Positions 37,743 to 46,538 of a DNA stretch of 64,000 nt are shown piece after piece. This DNA is from Arthrobacter sp. NicSoilB8 (GTDB lineage: Bacteria > Actinomycetota > Actinomycetes > Actinomycetales > Micrococcaceae). Position numbers and translations under genes: made by a program. Under the pieces are notes generated by a model, which did not search any database, was not told the origin of the DNA, and saw nothing but the letters and a program-made list of their open reading frames with translations. Location of the stretch: positions 1,364,001-1,428,000 of the forward strand of contig NZ_AP024655.1 of NCBI RefSeq assembly GCF_019977355.1, in the 5' to 3' direction. Each line of letters starts with the position of its first letter. Within the stretch, counting starts at the first letter, position 1.

Positions 37743-38573
37743 ATGATGGGTGGACATCATGCCGCGTCGGGGGCCGCGGCCTGGGTAGCCATTGCCTCGA
37801 CCGGCCCGTACGCGCTGGGCTGGTATCCGCTGGATCCGACCGGGATCGTGATCGGCGCCATGGCGACGGCGGGGACCGCGCTGGTCTGCGACTGGGACCA
37901 CCGCGCCAGCACCGTGGCGCACGCGCTGCCGCCGCTGTCGAACCTGGTGGCGCGCGGCATTGAGCACGTCAGCGGGGGCCACCGGCAGGGCACGCATTCG
38001 GTGATCGGCGCGGTGTTCTTCGTGCTGCTGGCCACGATCGCCGGGCAGCTGCAGGTGCAGACCCAGTGGGGGCTGCTGTCCGTCGGGGCGGGCTTGCTGT
38101 GCATGTTCATGATCAACATCGCCGCGAAGGCCCTGAAGCTCTTCCCGAAGTACGGCTGGATCAGCAACTGGGTGTTCGCGCTGGCCATGGCGGGCCTGGT
38201 GACATGGTTTGCCCCGCACCAGTGGACCTGGCTGCCGGTCTCGATGCTCACCGGCGTGCTGGTGCACATCGTGGGGGACATGATCACCACCGGCGGAGTG
38301 CCGCTGCTCTGGCCGATTGTCATCAAGCCGCCGAAGGTCCTGCGGAAACTGCCGTTGCTCAAGAACGTCTGGAAGGCCAACGGGGCGTTCTCCATCCCGC
38401 TGCTGGGGCGGGCAGGCTCGCGGCGGGAGTGGCTCGTCCTCATCCCGGTCAGCGGCTACGCGATGGTGGGGATGTTCGGCGCGGGACTGGCCGTGGCCAA
38501 GGCGCACTTCCCGGCGGCCCTGGCGCTCGGCATGGGGCTGGTCAGGGGCCTGTTCGCGCTGCTGCCCGGGTAG
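37743..38573 (+). CDS. Membrane-bound metal-dependent hydrolase (YdjM-like)
   Basis: This 276-residue integral membrane protein of the YdjM/LexA-regulated hydrolase family has conserved His/Asp residues in DWDHRAST, GGHRQGTHSVIG and HIVGDMITTGGVPLLWP. About five hydrophobic segments are visible. It starts at ATG 37743, 4 bp after mfd, so the two are probably cotranscribed. In E. coli ydjM is a DNA-damage-inducible gene; an association with a repair gene here is suggestive but the enzymatic activity is unknown. A 21-bp perfect hairpin follows the stop. Confidence 0.88.
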   Translation: MMGGHHAASGAAAWVAIASTGPYALGWYPLDPTGIVIGAMATAGTALVCDWDHRASTVAHALPPLSNLVARGIEHVSGGHRQGTHSVIGAVFFVLLATIAGQLQVQTQWGLLSVGAGLLCMFMINIAAKALKLFPKYGWISNWVFALAMAGLVTWFAPHQWTWLPVSMLTGVLVHIVGDMITTGGVPLLWPIVIKPPKVLRKLPLLKNVWKANGAFSIPLLGRAGSRREWLVLIPVSGYAMVGMFGAGLAVAKAHFPAALALGMGLVRGLFALLPG

Positions 38574-38582
38574 CGTGCCTGT

Positions 38583-38629
38583 TTAAATGACTGAAGCTCC
38601 GGAAAATCTCCGGAGCTTCAGTCATTTAA
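38583..38629. terminator. Bidirectional terminator, 21-bp perfect stem
   Basis: Arms 38583-38603 and 38609-38629 are perfect reverse complements over 21 bp (core CTGAAGCTCCGG) around a 5-nt AAATC loop. The outer base pairs are T/A-rich, giving U-tracts on both strands. It lies between the convergent hydrolase gene and the small membrane protein gene and should stop transcription both ways. Confidence 0.92.
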
Positions 38630-38642
38630 GGAATGGGAGAGC

Positions 38643-38867
38643 CTAGTTTTCGCCCGCCGAGTCCGAACGGCCCAGCAGCGTCTGCGGGATCCAGAAGGCG
38701 AGGGCGAAGAGGACCAGGCAGACGGCCATCGGCCACGGGTTGGCCAGCGTCAGGAAGGACAGCGAGTAGATCGCCCCCAGGAACAGAACGATCATCGGCA
38801 CGAACAGTGCGATGCTGGATCCGAGGCTGTTCTCGACCTGCCGGGACTGGGTGTTGTTGCTGGACAT
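38643..38867 (-). CDS. Small two-helix membrane protein, unknown
   Basis: This 74-residue protein has a polar N-terminus (MSSNNTQSRQVENSLG) and two hydrophobic helices (about 19-38 and 43-62), with a short charged tail. GGAGGA lies about 7 nt before the ATG ending at 38867. It is 53 bp downstream of deoC on the same strand, so it could be cotranscribed. I recognise no family. Confidence 0.75.
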   Translation of the reverse strand: MSSNNTQSRQVENSLGSSIALFVPMIVLFLGAIYSLSFLTLANPWPMAVCLVLFALAFWIPQTLLGRSDSAGEN

Positions 38868-38920
38868 ACGTTCCTCCTCGGCCCCTGGGGGCTCAAAACT
38901 GTGGGCGCTGCCGAAACGGA

Positions 38921-39619
38921 TCAGTACGCGGACGAACCCTGTCCACCCGTGACGATCGCGATGCCGGAGCTGGCGCCAATACGTGTTGCACCTGCAGCAA
39001 TCATAGCCTGTGCATCAGCCAGGGAACGCACGCCGCCGGAGGCCTTGACACCCACGTCGGGGCCCACGGTGCGGCGCATGAGGGCGACGTCCCCGGCCGT
39101 GGCCCCGCCGCCGTTGAAGCCCGTGGAGGTCTTGACGAAGTCGGCCCCGGCCTCCACGGCAGCCTGGCAGGCCAGCACCTTCTGCTCATCGCTCAGCAGC
39201 GCCGTTTCGATGATGACCTTCAGGATGGCCCCGCCTTCGTGGACGGCCTCGGCGACGGCGGCGATGTCGTCTACCAGCGCGCCCTTGTCATTGGCGCGGG
39301 CCGCGGCGATGTTGATGACCATGTCCACTTCCTCGGCACCGTCCAGGACGGCGCCGCGGGCCTCGAAGGCCTTGACGTCGCTCGGCGTGGCGCCGAGCGG
39401 GAATCCTACGACGGAACACGTCAGCACCCCGGAGCCCTTCAGTGCGGTCTTGACGGTTTTGACCCAGACCGGGTTCACGCAGACCGACTTGAAATGGTAC
39501 TCGGCGGCCTCGGCGCAGACCTTGAGGATCTCGGCCTCGCTGGCCTCGGGCTTGAGCAGGGTGTGGTCGATGTAGGAGGCGATGTCGGGCGTGCCTCCGG
39601 TGGCGGCTTCGTGGCTCAT
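38921..39619 (-). CDS. deoC: Deoxyribose-phosphate aldolase
   Basis: This 232-residue class I aldolase splits 2-deoxyribose-5-P into glyceraldehyde-3-P and acetaldehyde during deoxynucleoside salvage. The Schiff-base lysine is K163 in [10 protein letters not shown], with D99 in EEVDMVINI and the second active-site Lys in [17 protein letters not shown] lies upstream of the ATG ending at 39619. Its functional partners pmmB and deoD lie about 7-10 kb away rather than adjacent. Confidence 0.96.
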   Translation of the reverse strand: MSHEAATGGTPDIASYIDHTLLKPEASEAEILKVCAEAAEYHFKSVCVNPVWVKTVKTALKGSGVLTCSVVGFPLGATPSDVKAFEARGAVLDGAEEVDMVINIAAARANDKGALVDDIAAVAEAVHEGGAILKVIIETALLSDEQKVLACQAAVEAGADFVKTSTGFNGGGATAGDVALMRRTVGPDVGVKASGGVRSLADAQAMIAAGATRIGASSGIAIVTGGQGSSAY

Positions 39620-39736
39620 GCTGGTCCCTTTCCTGGCGGGCCTCGGGACGCGGCGGTCCCTTCCCGGGCCTTGTGGGCCTGCGGGCCCTGGCGGCGCCGC
39701 TTGGTTCGCGGCTTATCAGGTGACCATCTTGCCATA

Positions 39737-39774
39737 GGAACGGGCCCGCCGGATGCCTCCGCCGGGCCCGTTCC
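39737..39774 (-). terminator. Terminator after the FAD oxidoreductase gene
   Basis: GGAACGGGCCCG (39737-39748) and CGGGCCCGTTCC (39763-39774) pair perfectly over 12 bp around a 14-nt loop. It is 7 bp past the stop of the minus-strand FAD gene and separates it from deoC. Confidence 0.75.
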
Positions 39775-39781
39775 GGGACGC

Positions 39782-40693
39782 TCAGGCGGCCGCCGCCAGG
39801 GGCCGGGCCATGGTGGCCTGGAGCAGCTGGGAGGCGCACACCGATGCGGCGGAACCGGATGCCACGAGCAGCCCCAGCCGGACGCCGTCGTAGGCTGCCG
39901 CGTCGCCGATTGCCCAGATGCCCGGCACGGAGGTGCGGAAGTCCTGGCCGATGACGATCCCGCCGCCGGGCGCGGTGGTGAGTCCGGCCGTGGCGGCCAG
40001 TTCGTCGCGGGCAATGCGCTCCTCGGCGAGGATTACCAGGTCACCGCTCATGCTGGAGCCGTCCTCGAAGACGATGCCGGACGCCGGCAGCACGGACCCG
40101 GCGAGGGTCGGAACGACGGCGGCGGGACGGACGGTGGTGCGGACGGGGCGGACGCCGCGGGACCGGAGGACGGCCTCGGCCTGGCCCGCGGCCGAGCCCG
40201 TGCCGACCAGGATGCCCAGGGGACGCCGGCCCAGGACCCGGGTGACGTCCTTGACGGCTTCGCCCAGCCGGGCGGCGTCGTCGATCGTGGAGTAGCTCAG
40301 GCACCGTGCGGCGCCTTCCACCGGAGCGTCGGCGGGGGCGGACCCGGTGGCGATGACGAGTTCGTCATAGGCGAATTCCATGCCGTCGGCGGTGGTGATG
40401 CGGCGGTTCCCCGCATCGATGTAGCTGGCAGGCTGGCCGAAACGGACCGACACCTGGGGCAGGACGGCGAGTTCCAGGAGTTCCTCGGGTGCGTCGTCGC
40501 GGTTGCTGAGGACCGTGATGGCACCGGCAAACGGGGTCCGGGTGAGCTGGCGGACGAGGGCCTGGGCGGCCGGGCCGGCGCCGGCGATGACGATCCTGGG
40601 CCGGGCGGCCGTGGTGGCCGTCGTGGCAGAGGCGGTGCCGGAGGCGGCTGATGTCGGGGACGACGTGGTGGGAGACAATGCCGGAGCGGACAT
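39782..40693 (-). CDS. Shortened FAD-dependent oxidoreductase, NirB N-terminal-like
   Basis: This 303-residue protein has an FAD-binding GAGPAAQALVRQL near residue 38, an NAD-binding-like GILVGTGSAAGQAEAVL, and the C-terminal FAD motif TSVPGIWAIGDAAAYDG. The arrangement resembles the N-terminal ~300 residues of NirB. However, the segment that in NirB carries PYDRVALSK after the first beta-strand unit is missing. There is no Fe-S or siroheme part. An Ala/Ser/Thr-rich N-terminus of ~30 residues precedes the fold. It lies downstream of the nirB-cobA-nnaR genes on the same strand, separated by an inverted repeat. It may be a truncated paralogue with altered activity; its partner is unknown. Confidence 0.8.
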   Translation of the reverse strand: MSAPALSPTTSSPTSAASGTASATTATTAARPRIVIAGAGPAAQALVRQLTRTPFAGAITVLSNRDDAPEELLELAVLPQVSVRFGQPASYIDAGNRRITTADGMEFAYDELVIATGSAPADAPVEGAARCLSYSTIDDAARLGEAVKDVTRVLGRRPLGILVGTGSAAGQAEAVLRSRGVRPVRTTVRPAAVVPTLAGSVLPASGIVFEDGSSMSGDLVILAEERIARDELAATAGLTTAPGGGIVIGQDFRTSVPGIWAIGDAAAYDGVRLGLLVASGSAASVCASQLLQATMARPLAAAA

Positions 40694-40868
40694 GTTCAGG
40701 CCCTTTCGCTGGGGTGGCCATGATGTGGCCGGTGTGCTTGATAAGCCCAGCGTAGGCGGCCGATTTTTCCGGGGTGTTTCCCGGGCGTTGCCGCTTTTGC
40801 CCTCTCTGTTCGCCAGTATTTACCGGCCGGTAATGTCGTGCGTCACACCCCGCGAAGGTGGTAACAAG

Positions 40869-40933
40869 GCAACGCGGGGTCACTTGGCGCCCATAAGTCA
40901 CGGCGGGACGGGCTCTAAGTGACCCCGCGTTGC
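40869..40933 (-). terminator. 17-bp inverted repeat after the nnaR-like gene
   Basis: GCAACGCGGGGTCACTT (40869-40885) and its exact reverse complement (40917-40933) flank a 31-nt spacer. The right arm ends 1 bp from the nnaR-like stop. On the minus strand the stem would form immediately after the stop, consistent with a terminator. The long arms and large loop also resemble a dispersed mobile repeat (REP/MITE-like), which I cannot test here. The rest of the 241-bp gap contains no gene. Confidence 0.65.
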
Positions 40934-40934
40934 G

Positions 40935-42137
40935 TTAGACCCGGATCCGGTAGCCGCGCTTCACGACCGTTTCGACGAGCCGGGTGTCCGGCAGGGCGGA
41001 CCGCAGCCGGCTGACGGTCATGTCCAGGGCATGCACGGAGCCGCGCAGTTCCAGGAGATCCGAGAGTGCTTCGCGGGACAGCACGGCCCCGCCGGCGCCG
41101 ATCAGCGCGCGCAGCAGCAGCAGGGGCGCCGGTGCCATCTCGATCGGTTCGCCGTTGATGCGCAGCGAGCGGCCGCGCAGCTCCACACTGCCGGCCACGG
41201 TGTCCAGCCGGCGGACGTGGTTGAGCGCCAGGTGCTCGCAGACCAGCCGGATCAGGGCGCCCATCCGGAACCGTTCCGGGATCAGCGGGTGGAGTCCGGC
41301 GTCCAGCAGCGGCTGGGCGGTGATGGGTCCGACGACGGCGGTCGCCACGGTGGTCTTCAGGCTCTCCACGAGCTGCTTGTAGACGCCCATCTCGTGCGCA
41401 GTGCTCCACATCGCATCGACGGCGGGGGCACTCGTGAAGGTCAGGACATCCAGGTTGCCGCTGACCGCGGCTTCGATGAGCTTGGGCAGCCGGTCGGCGC
41501 CGTCCGGCTTGACCCAGCGGTACGGGGTGACCGTCAGGACCGTGGCGCCGGACATGCGCAGCCGCTCGAGCTGCCGGACATCGGTGTAGCCGTGCAGCTG
41601 CACCGCGACCGTCTTGCCCCGCACGCCCTCGGCCAGGAGCATGTCCACCAGTGTGGAGGTGGTCTCGTCGCTGCTGATCCCGACGTCGGCGAGTCCGGCC
41701 GCGCGGACAGCGCCGCGGGCCTTGGGCCCGCGGACGAACATGCGGGTGGCGGACAGGGTCTCGAGCAGCTGTTCGCCAATGCCGAACGTGTCCGCCGCCT
41801 CGCACCAGCGGCGCATGCCGTACGCGGTGGTAGCGATGCAGAGATCGGGCCGGGCATCGATAATCGCCCGGGTGTCCTCGATCAGGCTCTGGTCCTCCCG
41901 GACCGGGGCGATTTTCAGCGCCGGGGCGTGAAGCACCTCGGCACCGCGGCGCTCCAGGGCCTCGATGAGGTCCTGGGAGCGGCGGTGCGAGGTGACGCCG
42001 ATCCGGAAGCCGTCCAAGGGCAGGTCCTTCTCGGACCCGTCTTCGGCGGGTTCCGGTGCGGCGGTGCCGGACGTGTGGGGCGGTGCGGCGGCGCCGGGCT
42101 CGGGGAAGGCTGCGGCGATGGCGTTCAGTGCGCTCAT
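40935..42137 (-). CDS. nnaR: HemD-like / winged-helix nitrate assimilation regulator (NnaR-like)
   Basis: This 400-residue fusion has a uroporphyrinogen-III synthase (HemD) fold at about 43-280 (RIGVTSHRRSQDLIEALERRGAEV, FTSAPAVDAMW). A C-terminal OmpR/PhoB-type winged helix lies at about 305-400 and ends LRSALPDTRLVETVVKRGYRIRV. This matches NnaR of Streptomyces, a HemD-derived DNA-binding activator of nitrate/nitrite genes that works with GlnR. It could keep HemD activity, sense a tetrapyrrole, or be only regulatory. It follows cobA by 8 bp in the nirB-cobA-nnaR operon, and AAGGA lies upstream of the ATG ending at 42137. The first 40 residues are Ala/Pro-rich. Confidence 0.88.
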   Translation of the reverse strand: MSALNAIAAAFPEPGAAAPPHTSGTAAPEPAEDGSEKDLPLDGFRIGVTSHRRSQDLIEALERRGAEVLHAPALKIAPVREDQSLIEDTRAIIDARPDLCIATTAYGMRRWCEAADTFGIGEQLLETLSATRMFVRGPKARGAVRAAGLADVGISSDETTSTLVDMLLAEGVRGKTVAVQLHGYTDVRQLERLRMSGATVLTVTPYRWVKPDGADRLPKLIEAAVSGNLDVLTFTSAPAVDAMWSTAHEMGVYKQLVESLKTTVATAVVGPITAQPLLDAGLHPLIPERFRMGALIRLVCEHLALNHVRRLDTVAGSVELRGRSLRINGEPIEMAPAPLLLLRALIGAGGAVLSREALSDLLELRGSVHALDMTVSRLRSALPDTRLVETVVKRGYRIRV

Positions 42138-42145
42138 GACAATCC

Positions 42146-43180
42146 TTATGCTTCCATCAGTGATGCGGCCAGGCGGTCAAGCTCGGCCGTGGCCTCGGCG
42201 GAGCCCCTGTTGGCCTCGGCCACCCGGACGACCTCACCGATCACCAGGACGGCCGGGTTGCTGCAGCCCGCGGCTGCGGTGGTGATGGTGCCCAGCTCGG
42301 CGATCGTGGTGCGCTGGCCGGGGCGGTAGCCGCGTTCGACGACGGCCATCGGCATGTCGGCCCGCATCCCGGCCCGGCGAAGGCCGGCCGCGAGGTGGTG
42401 CAGGGTGCCGATGCCCATCAGGACCACAATGGTCCCGCCGAGCCCGGCCAAGTGCGTCAGTTCGTTCTCCGTCAGCGGGGCGTGGCCGGAGACCACGGTG
42501 AACATGTGGCTGACTTCGCGGTGCGTGACCGGAATGCCGGCTGCCGCGGGCACCGAGATGGCGCTCGTGACGCCGGACACCACGCGGACCGGGACCCCGG
42601 CAGCAACGCAGGAAGCGACTTCTTCACCGCCGCGGCCGAAGACATAGGGGTCCCCGCCCTTGAGGCGGACCACATTGTTGCCGGCCAGCGCGCTTTCGAC
42701 CATGAGCTTTTCGATGTCGCCCTGGCTGACCTTGTGGTGGCCGGGCTTCTTGCCCACATCCACCAGTTCGGCCGAGGTCAGGGACGGGAGCTCATGGTAC
42801 GGGGCGAGCCGGTCGTAGAAGACGACGTCGGCGTCCCGCAGCGCCGCCACGGCGGCGACGGTCAGCAGTTCGGTGGTCCCGGGGCCGCCGCCGACCAGCG
42901 TGACGTGTCCGGCCGGTCCGGCCGCCGGCTCGGCCGCCACCGGAATGCCGGTGGCACGGCACCGGTCCAGGAGGGCTTCCCAGCCGGGCTGGCCGTCCTC
43001 GACTGCCGCGACCAGGAACGGGCGCTCCGGCAGCGGGCCGTCAACGCCGGCGCCCTGCGGGGTGCTGAGGCGGTATACGACGGCGCCGGCTGCTTCGTAG
43101 CGCCGCACGGCCTGGCGCGCGGCGTGGTCGGCTCCGGTGACCAGGACTTCGCGTCCGGTGAGATCAATGCTGAGCTGCAT
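42146..43180 (-). CDS. cobA: Uroporphyrinogen-III C-methyltransferase (siroheme branch)
   Basis: This 344-residue SAM enzyme makes precorrin-2 from uroporphyrinogen III, the first step towards siroheme for NirB. The SUMT domain starts near residue 92 ([16 protein letters not shown]), with [18 protein letters not shown] and [16 protein letters not shown]. The ~90-residue N-terminus resembles the start of a CysG/precorrin-2 dehydrogenase domain ([23 protein letters not shown]) but is too short to be a complete dehydrogenase/ferrochelatase. Oxidation and iron insertion must therefore be done elsewhere. The start is 2 bp from the nirB stop, and nnaR follows by 8 bp: one operon. Confidence 0.93.
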   Translation of the reverse strand: MQLSIDLTGREVLVTGADHAARQAVRRYEAAGAVVYRLSTPQGAGVDGPLPERPFLVAAVEDGQPGWEALLDRCRATGIPVAAEPAAGPAGHVTLVGGGPGTTELLTVAAVAALRDADVVFYDRLAPYHELPSLTSAELVDVGKKPGHHKVSQGDIEKLMVESALAGNNVVRLKGGDPYVFGRGGEEVASCVAAGVPVRVVSGVTSAISVPAAAGIPVTHREVSHMFTVVSGHAPLTENELTHLAGLGGTIVVLMGIGTLHHLAAGLRRAGMRADMPMAVVERGYRPGQRTTIAELGTITTAAAGCSNPAVLVIGEVVRVAEANRGSAEATAELDRLAASLMEA

Positions 43181-43182
43181 GG

Positions 43183-45864
43183 CTATACCTCGTTCTGGTC
43201 AAGCAGTTCAGGGGTCGTGGCACGGACCGGGATGGAAGAGCCGATCAGGACGGGCTGCTGACCGGCCAGGGCCTTTTCTTCTGCCGTGGCGGGGCGCATC
43301 TGGCCGCGCTCGTCGGGGACGAAGGTGATGGAATCGTCCTTCTGGTCCGGGGCGTTGACGAAGGAGCGGAAGCGGCGGAGGCGCTCGGGATCCTTCAGGG
43401 TGTCGGCCCATTCGTCGATGTAGGTGTCAACGTGCTTGGCCATGGCGGCTTCGAGGTCCGCGGCGATGCCCAGGGTGTCGTGCACCACGACGTCCTCAAC
43501 GTGCTTGATGCCGCCGTCGAGCTCTTCCTGCCAGCGCGCGGTGCGCTGCAGGCGGTCGGCGGTGCGGATGTAGTACATGAAGTAGCGGTCGATGTACTTG
43601 ATGAGGGTTTCATCGTCAAGGTCCTTGGCCAGCAGCTGGGCGTGCGCCGGGGTGGCCCCGCCGTTGCCGCCGACGTACAGGTTCCAGCCGTCCGCCGTGG
43701 CGATGACACCGACATCCTTGCCCCGGGCCTCGGCACATTCGCGGGCGCAGCCGGAGACGCCCATCTTCAGCTTGTGCGGGCTGCGGAGGCCGCGGTAGCG
43801 CAGTTCGAGCTGGATGGCCATGGCCACCGAGTCCTGGACCCCGAACCGGCACCAGGTGGAGCCGACGCAGGACTTCACGGTCCGCAGGCTCTTGCCGTAG
43901 GCCTGGCCGGATTCGAACCCGGCGTCCACGAGCAGCTTCCAGATTTCCGGAAGCTGCTCCAGCCGGGCACCGAACATGTCGATCCGCTGGCCGCCGGTGA
44001 TCTTGGTGTAGAGGCCGTACTGCTCGGCGACCGCGGCGATCACGCCGAGCTTCTTCGGGGTGATCTCGCCGCCGGCGATGCGCGGGACCACCGAGTAGGT
44101 GCCGTCCTTCTGCATGTTGGCCAGGGCACGGTCGTTGGTGTCCTGCAGGGTGCCGCGTCCGGCGTCCAGGACGTAGGCGCTGTTCTGGCTGGCCAGGATG
44201 TTGGCGATGGTCGGCTTGCAGATGTCGCAGCCGTCGCCGGTGCCGTACTTGGCCATGATCTCCTCGAAGGAGGTCAGTTCCAGGACGCGGATGGCGTCGA
44301 AGAGTTCCTGGCGGGACAGTTCGATGTGCTCGCACAGCGCCTTCGAGACCTCGACGCCGGATTTGGTGAGTTCGCTTTCGAGCAGTTTCTTGAGCATCGG
44401 CACGCACGAGCCGCAGCTGGTTCCGGCGCGGGTGCAGCCCTTGAGTTCGCCGAGTTCCTGGACGGGCGCGTTGCCGTCGCAGGCGCCGCAGCCGTTGACG
44501 GTGTCGCGGATGGTTCCGGCCGTCACGTTGTTGCAGGAACACAGGATGGCGTCGTCCGGCAGTTCGGTTTCGGGGGCGTCGCCGCCGCCGGCCGCGGTGA
44601 GGTAGGCGCCGGGTTCGGCGGCGAGTTCGCGGCCCAGCATGGGGCGCAGGGAAGTGTAGGGGGCGGCGTCGCCGACAAAGATGCCGCCAAGAAGGGTCTT
44701 GGCGTCGTCCGTGGTGACGATCTTCTGGTAGACACCGCGGGCCGGGTCGGCGTACACGATCTCAAGGGAGTGTTCCGTGCGTGCGAACGCGTCGCCGAAG
44801 CTTGCCACGTCGACGCCGGAGAGCTTGAGCTTGGTGGCCGTGTCGAAGCCGGGGAAGGTTGCGTCGCCGCCGTGGAGCCGGTCCGCGACGATTTCGGCCA
44901 TGGTGTTGGCCGGGGCCACGAGGCCCAGGCACATGCCGCCGAAGTTGGCGACCTCGCCGATGGCCCAGATGCCGGGAACCTCGGTGGAGCAGTCGTCGGA
45001 GATGACGACGCCGCCGCGCTGGCCGAGCTGGAACTGCTGCTCTTCACCTTCTGCGGCGCGGAACAGCTCATCGCGGGGCCGGACGCCGATCGCAACGATC
45101 ACGATGTCGGCCTCGACCACACGGCCGTCGGCCATGAGGACGCCGGTGACCTGGCCGTCGTCGTCGGAGAGGACCTCGGAGGGGAATACGCCGCCGTGGA
45201 CGGTGAAGCCCTTGGCCTCGATGAGCCGGCCGAGCGCCTGACCGGCGCCCTCGTCAAGCTGGGTGTTCATGAGCCAGGGGGAGCCGTTGATGACGATCGG
45301 GGTGGCGCCGAGCTGTTCGGTGCCCGCGGCCGATTCGAGGCCCAGCAGACCGCCGCCGATGGTGACCGCGTTGACCTTGCGGCCAAGCTTCGCGGTGAGC
45401 TCCGCGATCGCCTTGTTAATGGACCAGACGTCCTCAAGCGTGCGGTACACGTGGGTGAGTTCTGCGCCCGGGATGGGCAGGCGCGCCGCGTCCGAGCCCG
45501 TGGCGACGACCAGCTCGTCATACGGGTAGACGGTTCCGGCCGCGGTCCTGACCGACTTGCCGGCGGCATCGATGCTGACGACGCGCTCGCCGGTCTTCAG
45601 GTTCAGCGCCTCGTGGTCCCACATGGAGGCGCTGCCCAAGGTGAGGTCGACGTCGCTGTCCGTGAGCGCCTTGCTCAACGCGACGCGGTCATAGGGGAGG
45701 TGGGCTTCCTCGGTGAGGACTGTTACATGCCAGCCGTCGAGTCCGCGGGCGTGCATGGCATCGGCGAAACGGTGCGCCGCGGGGCCGCCGCCGGCCACCA
45801 CAATACGGCGCGGGGCGGCGCTGGCTGCGCCCTGGTTCGGGTGGCTTGAAGGGTGTCCGGTCAC
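43183..45864 (-). CDS. nirB: NAD(P)H nitrite reductase large subunit NirB
   Basis: This 893-residue assimilatory nitrite reductase reduces nitrite to ammonium with six electrons from NAD(P)H. It has an N-terminal FAD/NAD module (RIVVAGGGPAAHRFADAM; VTIGGGLLGLESAAGTEQLG), then BFD-like [2Fe-2S] cysteines around 440-490 (CSCNNVT, CGACDG, GTSCGSC). The siroheme/4Fe-4S half follows, with CVGSTWC (~665) and GVSGCARECAEARGKD (~706). The tail is Asp/Glu-rich. It heads nirB-cobA-nnaR and is divergent from nirD, with an 8-12-8 dyad in the 256-bp gap. The length and motifs are complete. Confidence 0.97.
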   Translation of the reverse strand: MTGHPSSHPNQGAASAAPRRIVVAGGGPAAHRFADAMHARGLDGWHVTVLTEEAHLPYDRVALSKALTDSDVDLTLGSASMWDHEALNLKTGERVVSIDAAGKSVRTAAGTVYPYDELVVATGSDAARLPIPGAELTHVYRTLEDVWSINKAIAELTAKLGRKVNAVTIGGGLLGLESAAGTEQLGATPIVINGSPWLMNTQLDEGAGQALGRLIEAKGFTVHGGVFPSEVLSDDDGQVTGVLMADGRVVEADIVIVAIGVRPRDELFRAAEGEEQQFQLGQRGGVVISDDCSTEVPGIWAIGEVANFGGMCLGLVAPANTMAEIVADRLHGGDATFPGFDTATKLKLSGVDVASFGDAFARTEHSLEIVYADPARGVYQKIVTTDDAKTLLGGIFVGDAAPYTSLRPMLGRELAAEPGAYLTAAGGGDAPETELPDDAILCSCNNVTAGTIRDTVNGCGACDGNAPVQELGELKGCTRAGTSCGSCVPMLKKLLESELTKSGVEVSKALCEHIELSRQELFDAIRVLELTSFEEIMAKYGTGDGCDICKPTIANILASQNSAYVLDAGRGTLQDTNDRALANMQKDGTYSVVPRIAGGEITPKKLGVIAAVAEQYGLYTKITGGQRIDMFGARLEQLPEIWKLLVDAGFESGQAYGKSLRTVKSCVGSTWCRFGVQDSVAMAIQLELRYRGLRSPHKLKMGVSGCARECAEARGKDVGVIATADGWNLYVGGNGGATPAHAQLLAKDLDDETLIKYIDRYFMYYIRTADRLQRTARWQEELDGGIKHVEDVVVHDTLGIAADLEAAMAKHVDTYIDEWADTLKDPERLRRFRSFVNAPDQKDDSITFVPDERGQMRPATAEEKALAGQQPVLIGSSIPVRATTPELLDQNEV

Positions 45865-45954
45865 GGTGGGCCTTTCGCATGGGCCGCAGACGGTGCTCTG
45901 CAGCTTGTCGTTCCAGACTAGGCAACGGGAATTTCGCTTCAGTTTCCCTTATGT

Positions 45955-45982
45955 TTCGTGATCTTAACTTCTGCATCACGAA
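45955..45982. promoter_or_regulatory. Dyad operator candidate between nirB and nirD
   Basis: TTCGTGAT (45955-45962), 12 nt, then ATCACGAA (45975-45982) form a perfect inverted repeat in the AT-rich middle of the divergent nirB/nirD promoter region. It is 91 bp from the nirB start and 139 bp from nirD. It could bind the NnaR-like protein, a GlnR-type activator or another factor. I did not find a clear GlnR consensus. Confidence 0.5.
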
Positions 45983-46120
45983 TGCATTTCCGGCCGTGTG
46001 AGCACTCTTTTACGCGTTGGACACATCCGGCACGTCCCGATGAAACACCGCCCGCCTAGCTTGAATATGTGGCCGCAACAGCGGTTGAGCCCGTATGGGA
46101 TGTATTAGAGAGGGGCCGGG

Positions 46121-46513
46121 ATGACCGCCGTACTTGAAACCGCAATCAACGACGCAGTAGAGGACCAGGCCGCCGGGCAGGCTGTTGTATCCGGCTGGCA
46201 CCGTGTGTGCGCCGTAGCGGACCTGGAGCCCGGCTGGGGCGAGGCTGCACTGATTTCCGGACGCCAGATCGCGCTGTTCCGGACCGTGACCGGTGAGGTT
46301 TTCGCCGTCGCCCAGGAGGACCCCGCCACCGGCGCGCACGTGATGGCCCGGGGTATCACCGGTTCCCGCGGCTCGCGCCCGACCATCGCCTCGCCGCTGC
46401 ACAAGGAGGTCTACGACCTCGAAACCGGGGAGTGCCTCGTCAACCCTGAGCTGAGCCTGCCGTCCTACCGCACCCGGGTCGTGGACGGCTTCATCGACGT
46501 CGAGGTCAGGTAA
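46121..46513 (+). CDS. nirD: Nitrite reductase small subunit NirD
   Basis: This 130-residue Rieske-like protein is the NirD partner of NirB. Motifs fit NirD: WHRVCAVADLEPGWGEAALISGRQIALFR and IASPLHKEVYDLETGECL. The usual Rieske Cys/His cluster ligands are absent, as is normal for NirD. AGAGAGGGGCCGGG provides a ribosome-binding site before the ATG at 46121. Unusually it is transcribed away from nirB instead of following it, so balanced expression must come from the shared divergent promoter region. It is convergent with pmmB (25 bp). Confidence 0.93.
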   Translation: MTAVLETAINDAVEDQAAGQAVVSGWHRVCAVADLEPGWGEAALISGRQIALFRTVTGEVFAVAQEDPATGAHVMARGITGSRGSRPTIASPLHKEVYDLETGECLVNPELSLPSYRTRVVDGFIDVEVR

Positions 46514-46538
46514 AGGCCTCTTATCCGATTGCGGCCGG

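Noticed and set aside
38633..40651. 672-codon plus-strand frame opposite deoC and the FAD gene
   Set aside because: It spans two convincing minus-strand genes and their terminator and has low-complexity Gly/Arg/Ala composition.
43432..45849. 805-codon open frame opposite nirB
   Set aside because: Antisense shadow of nirB; no recognisable domain or ribosome-binding site.
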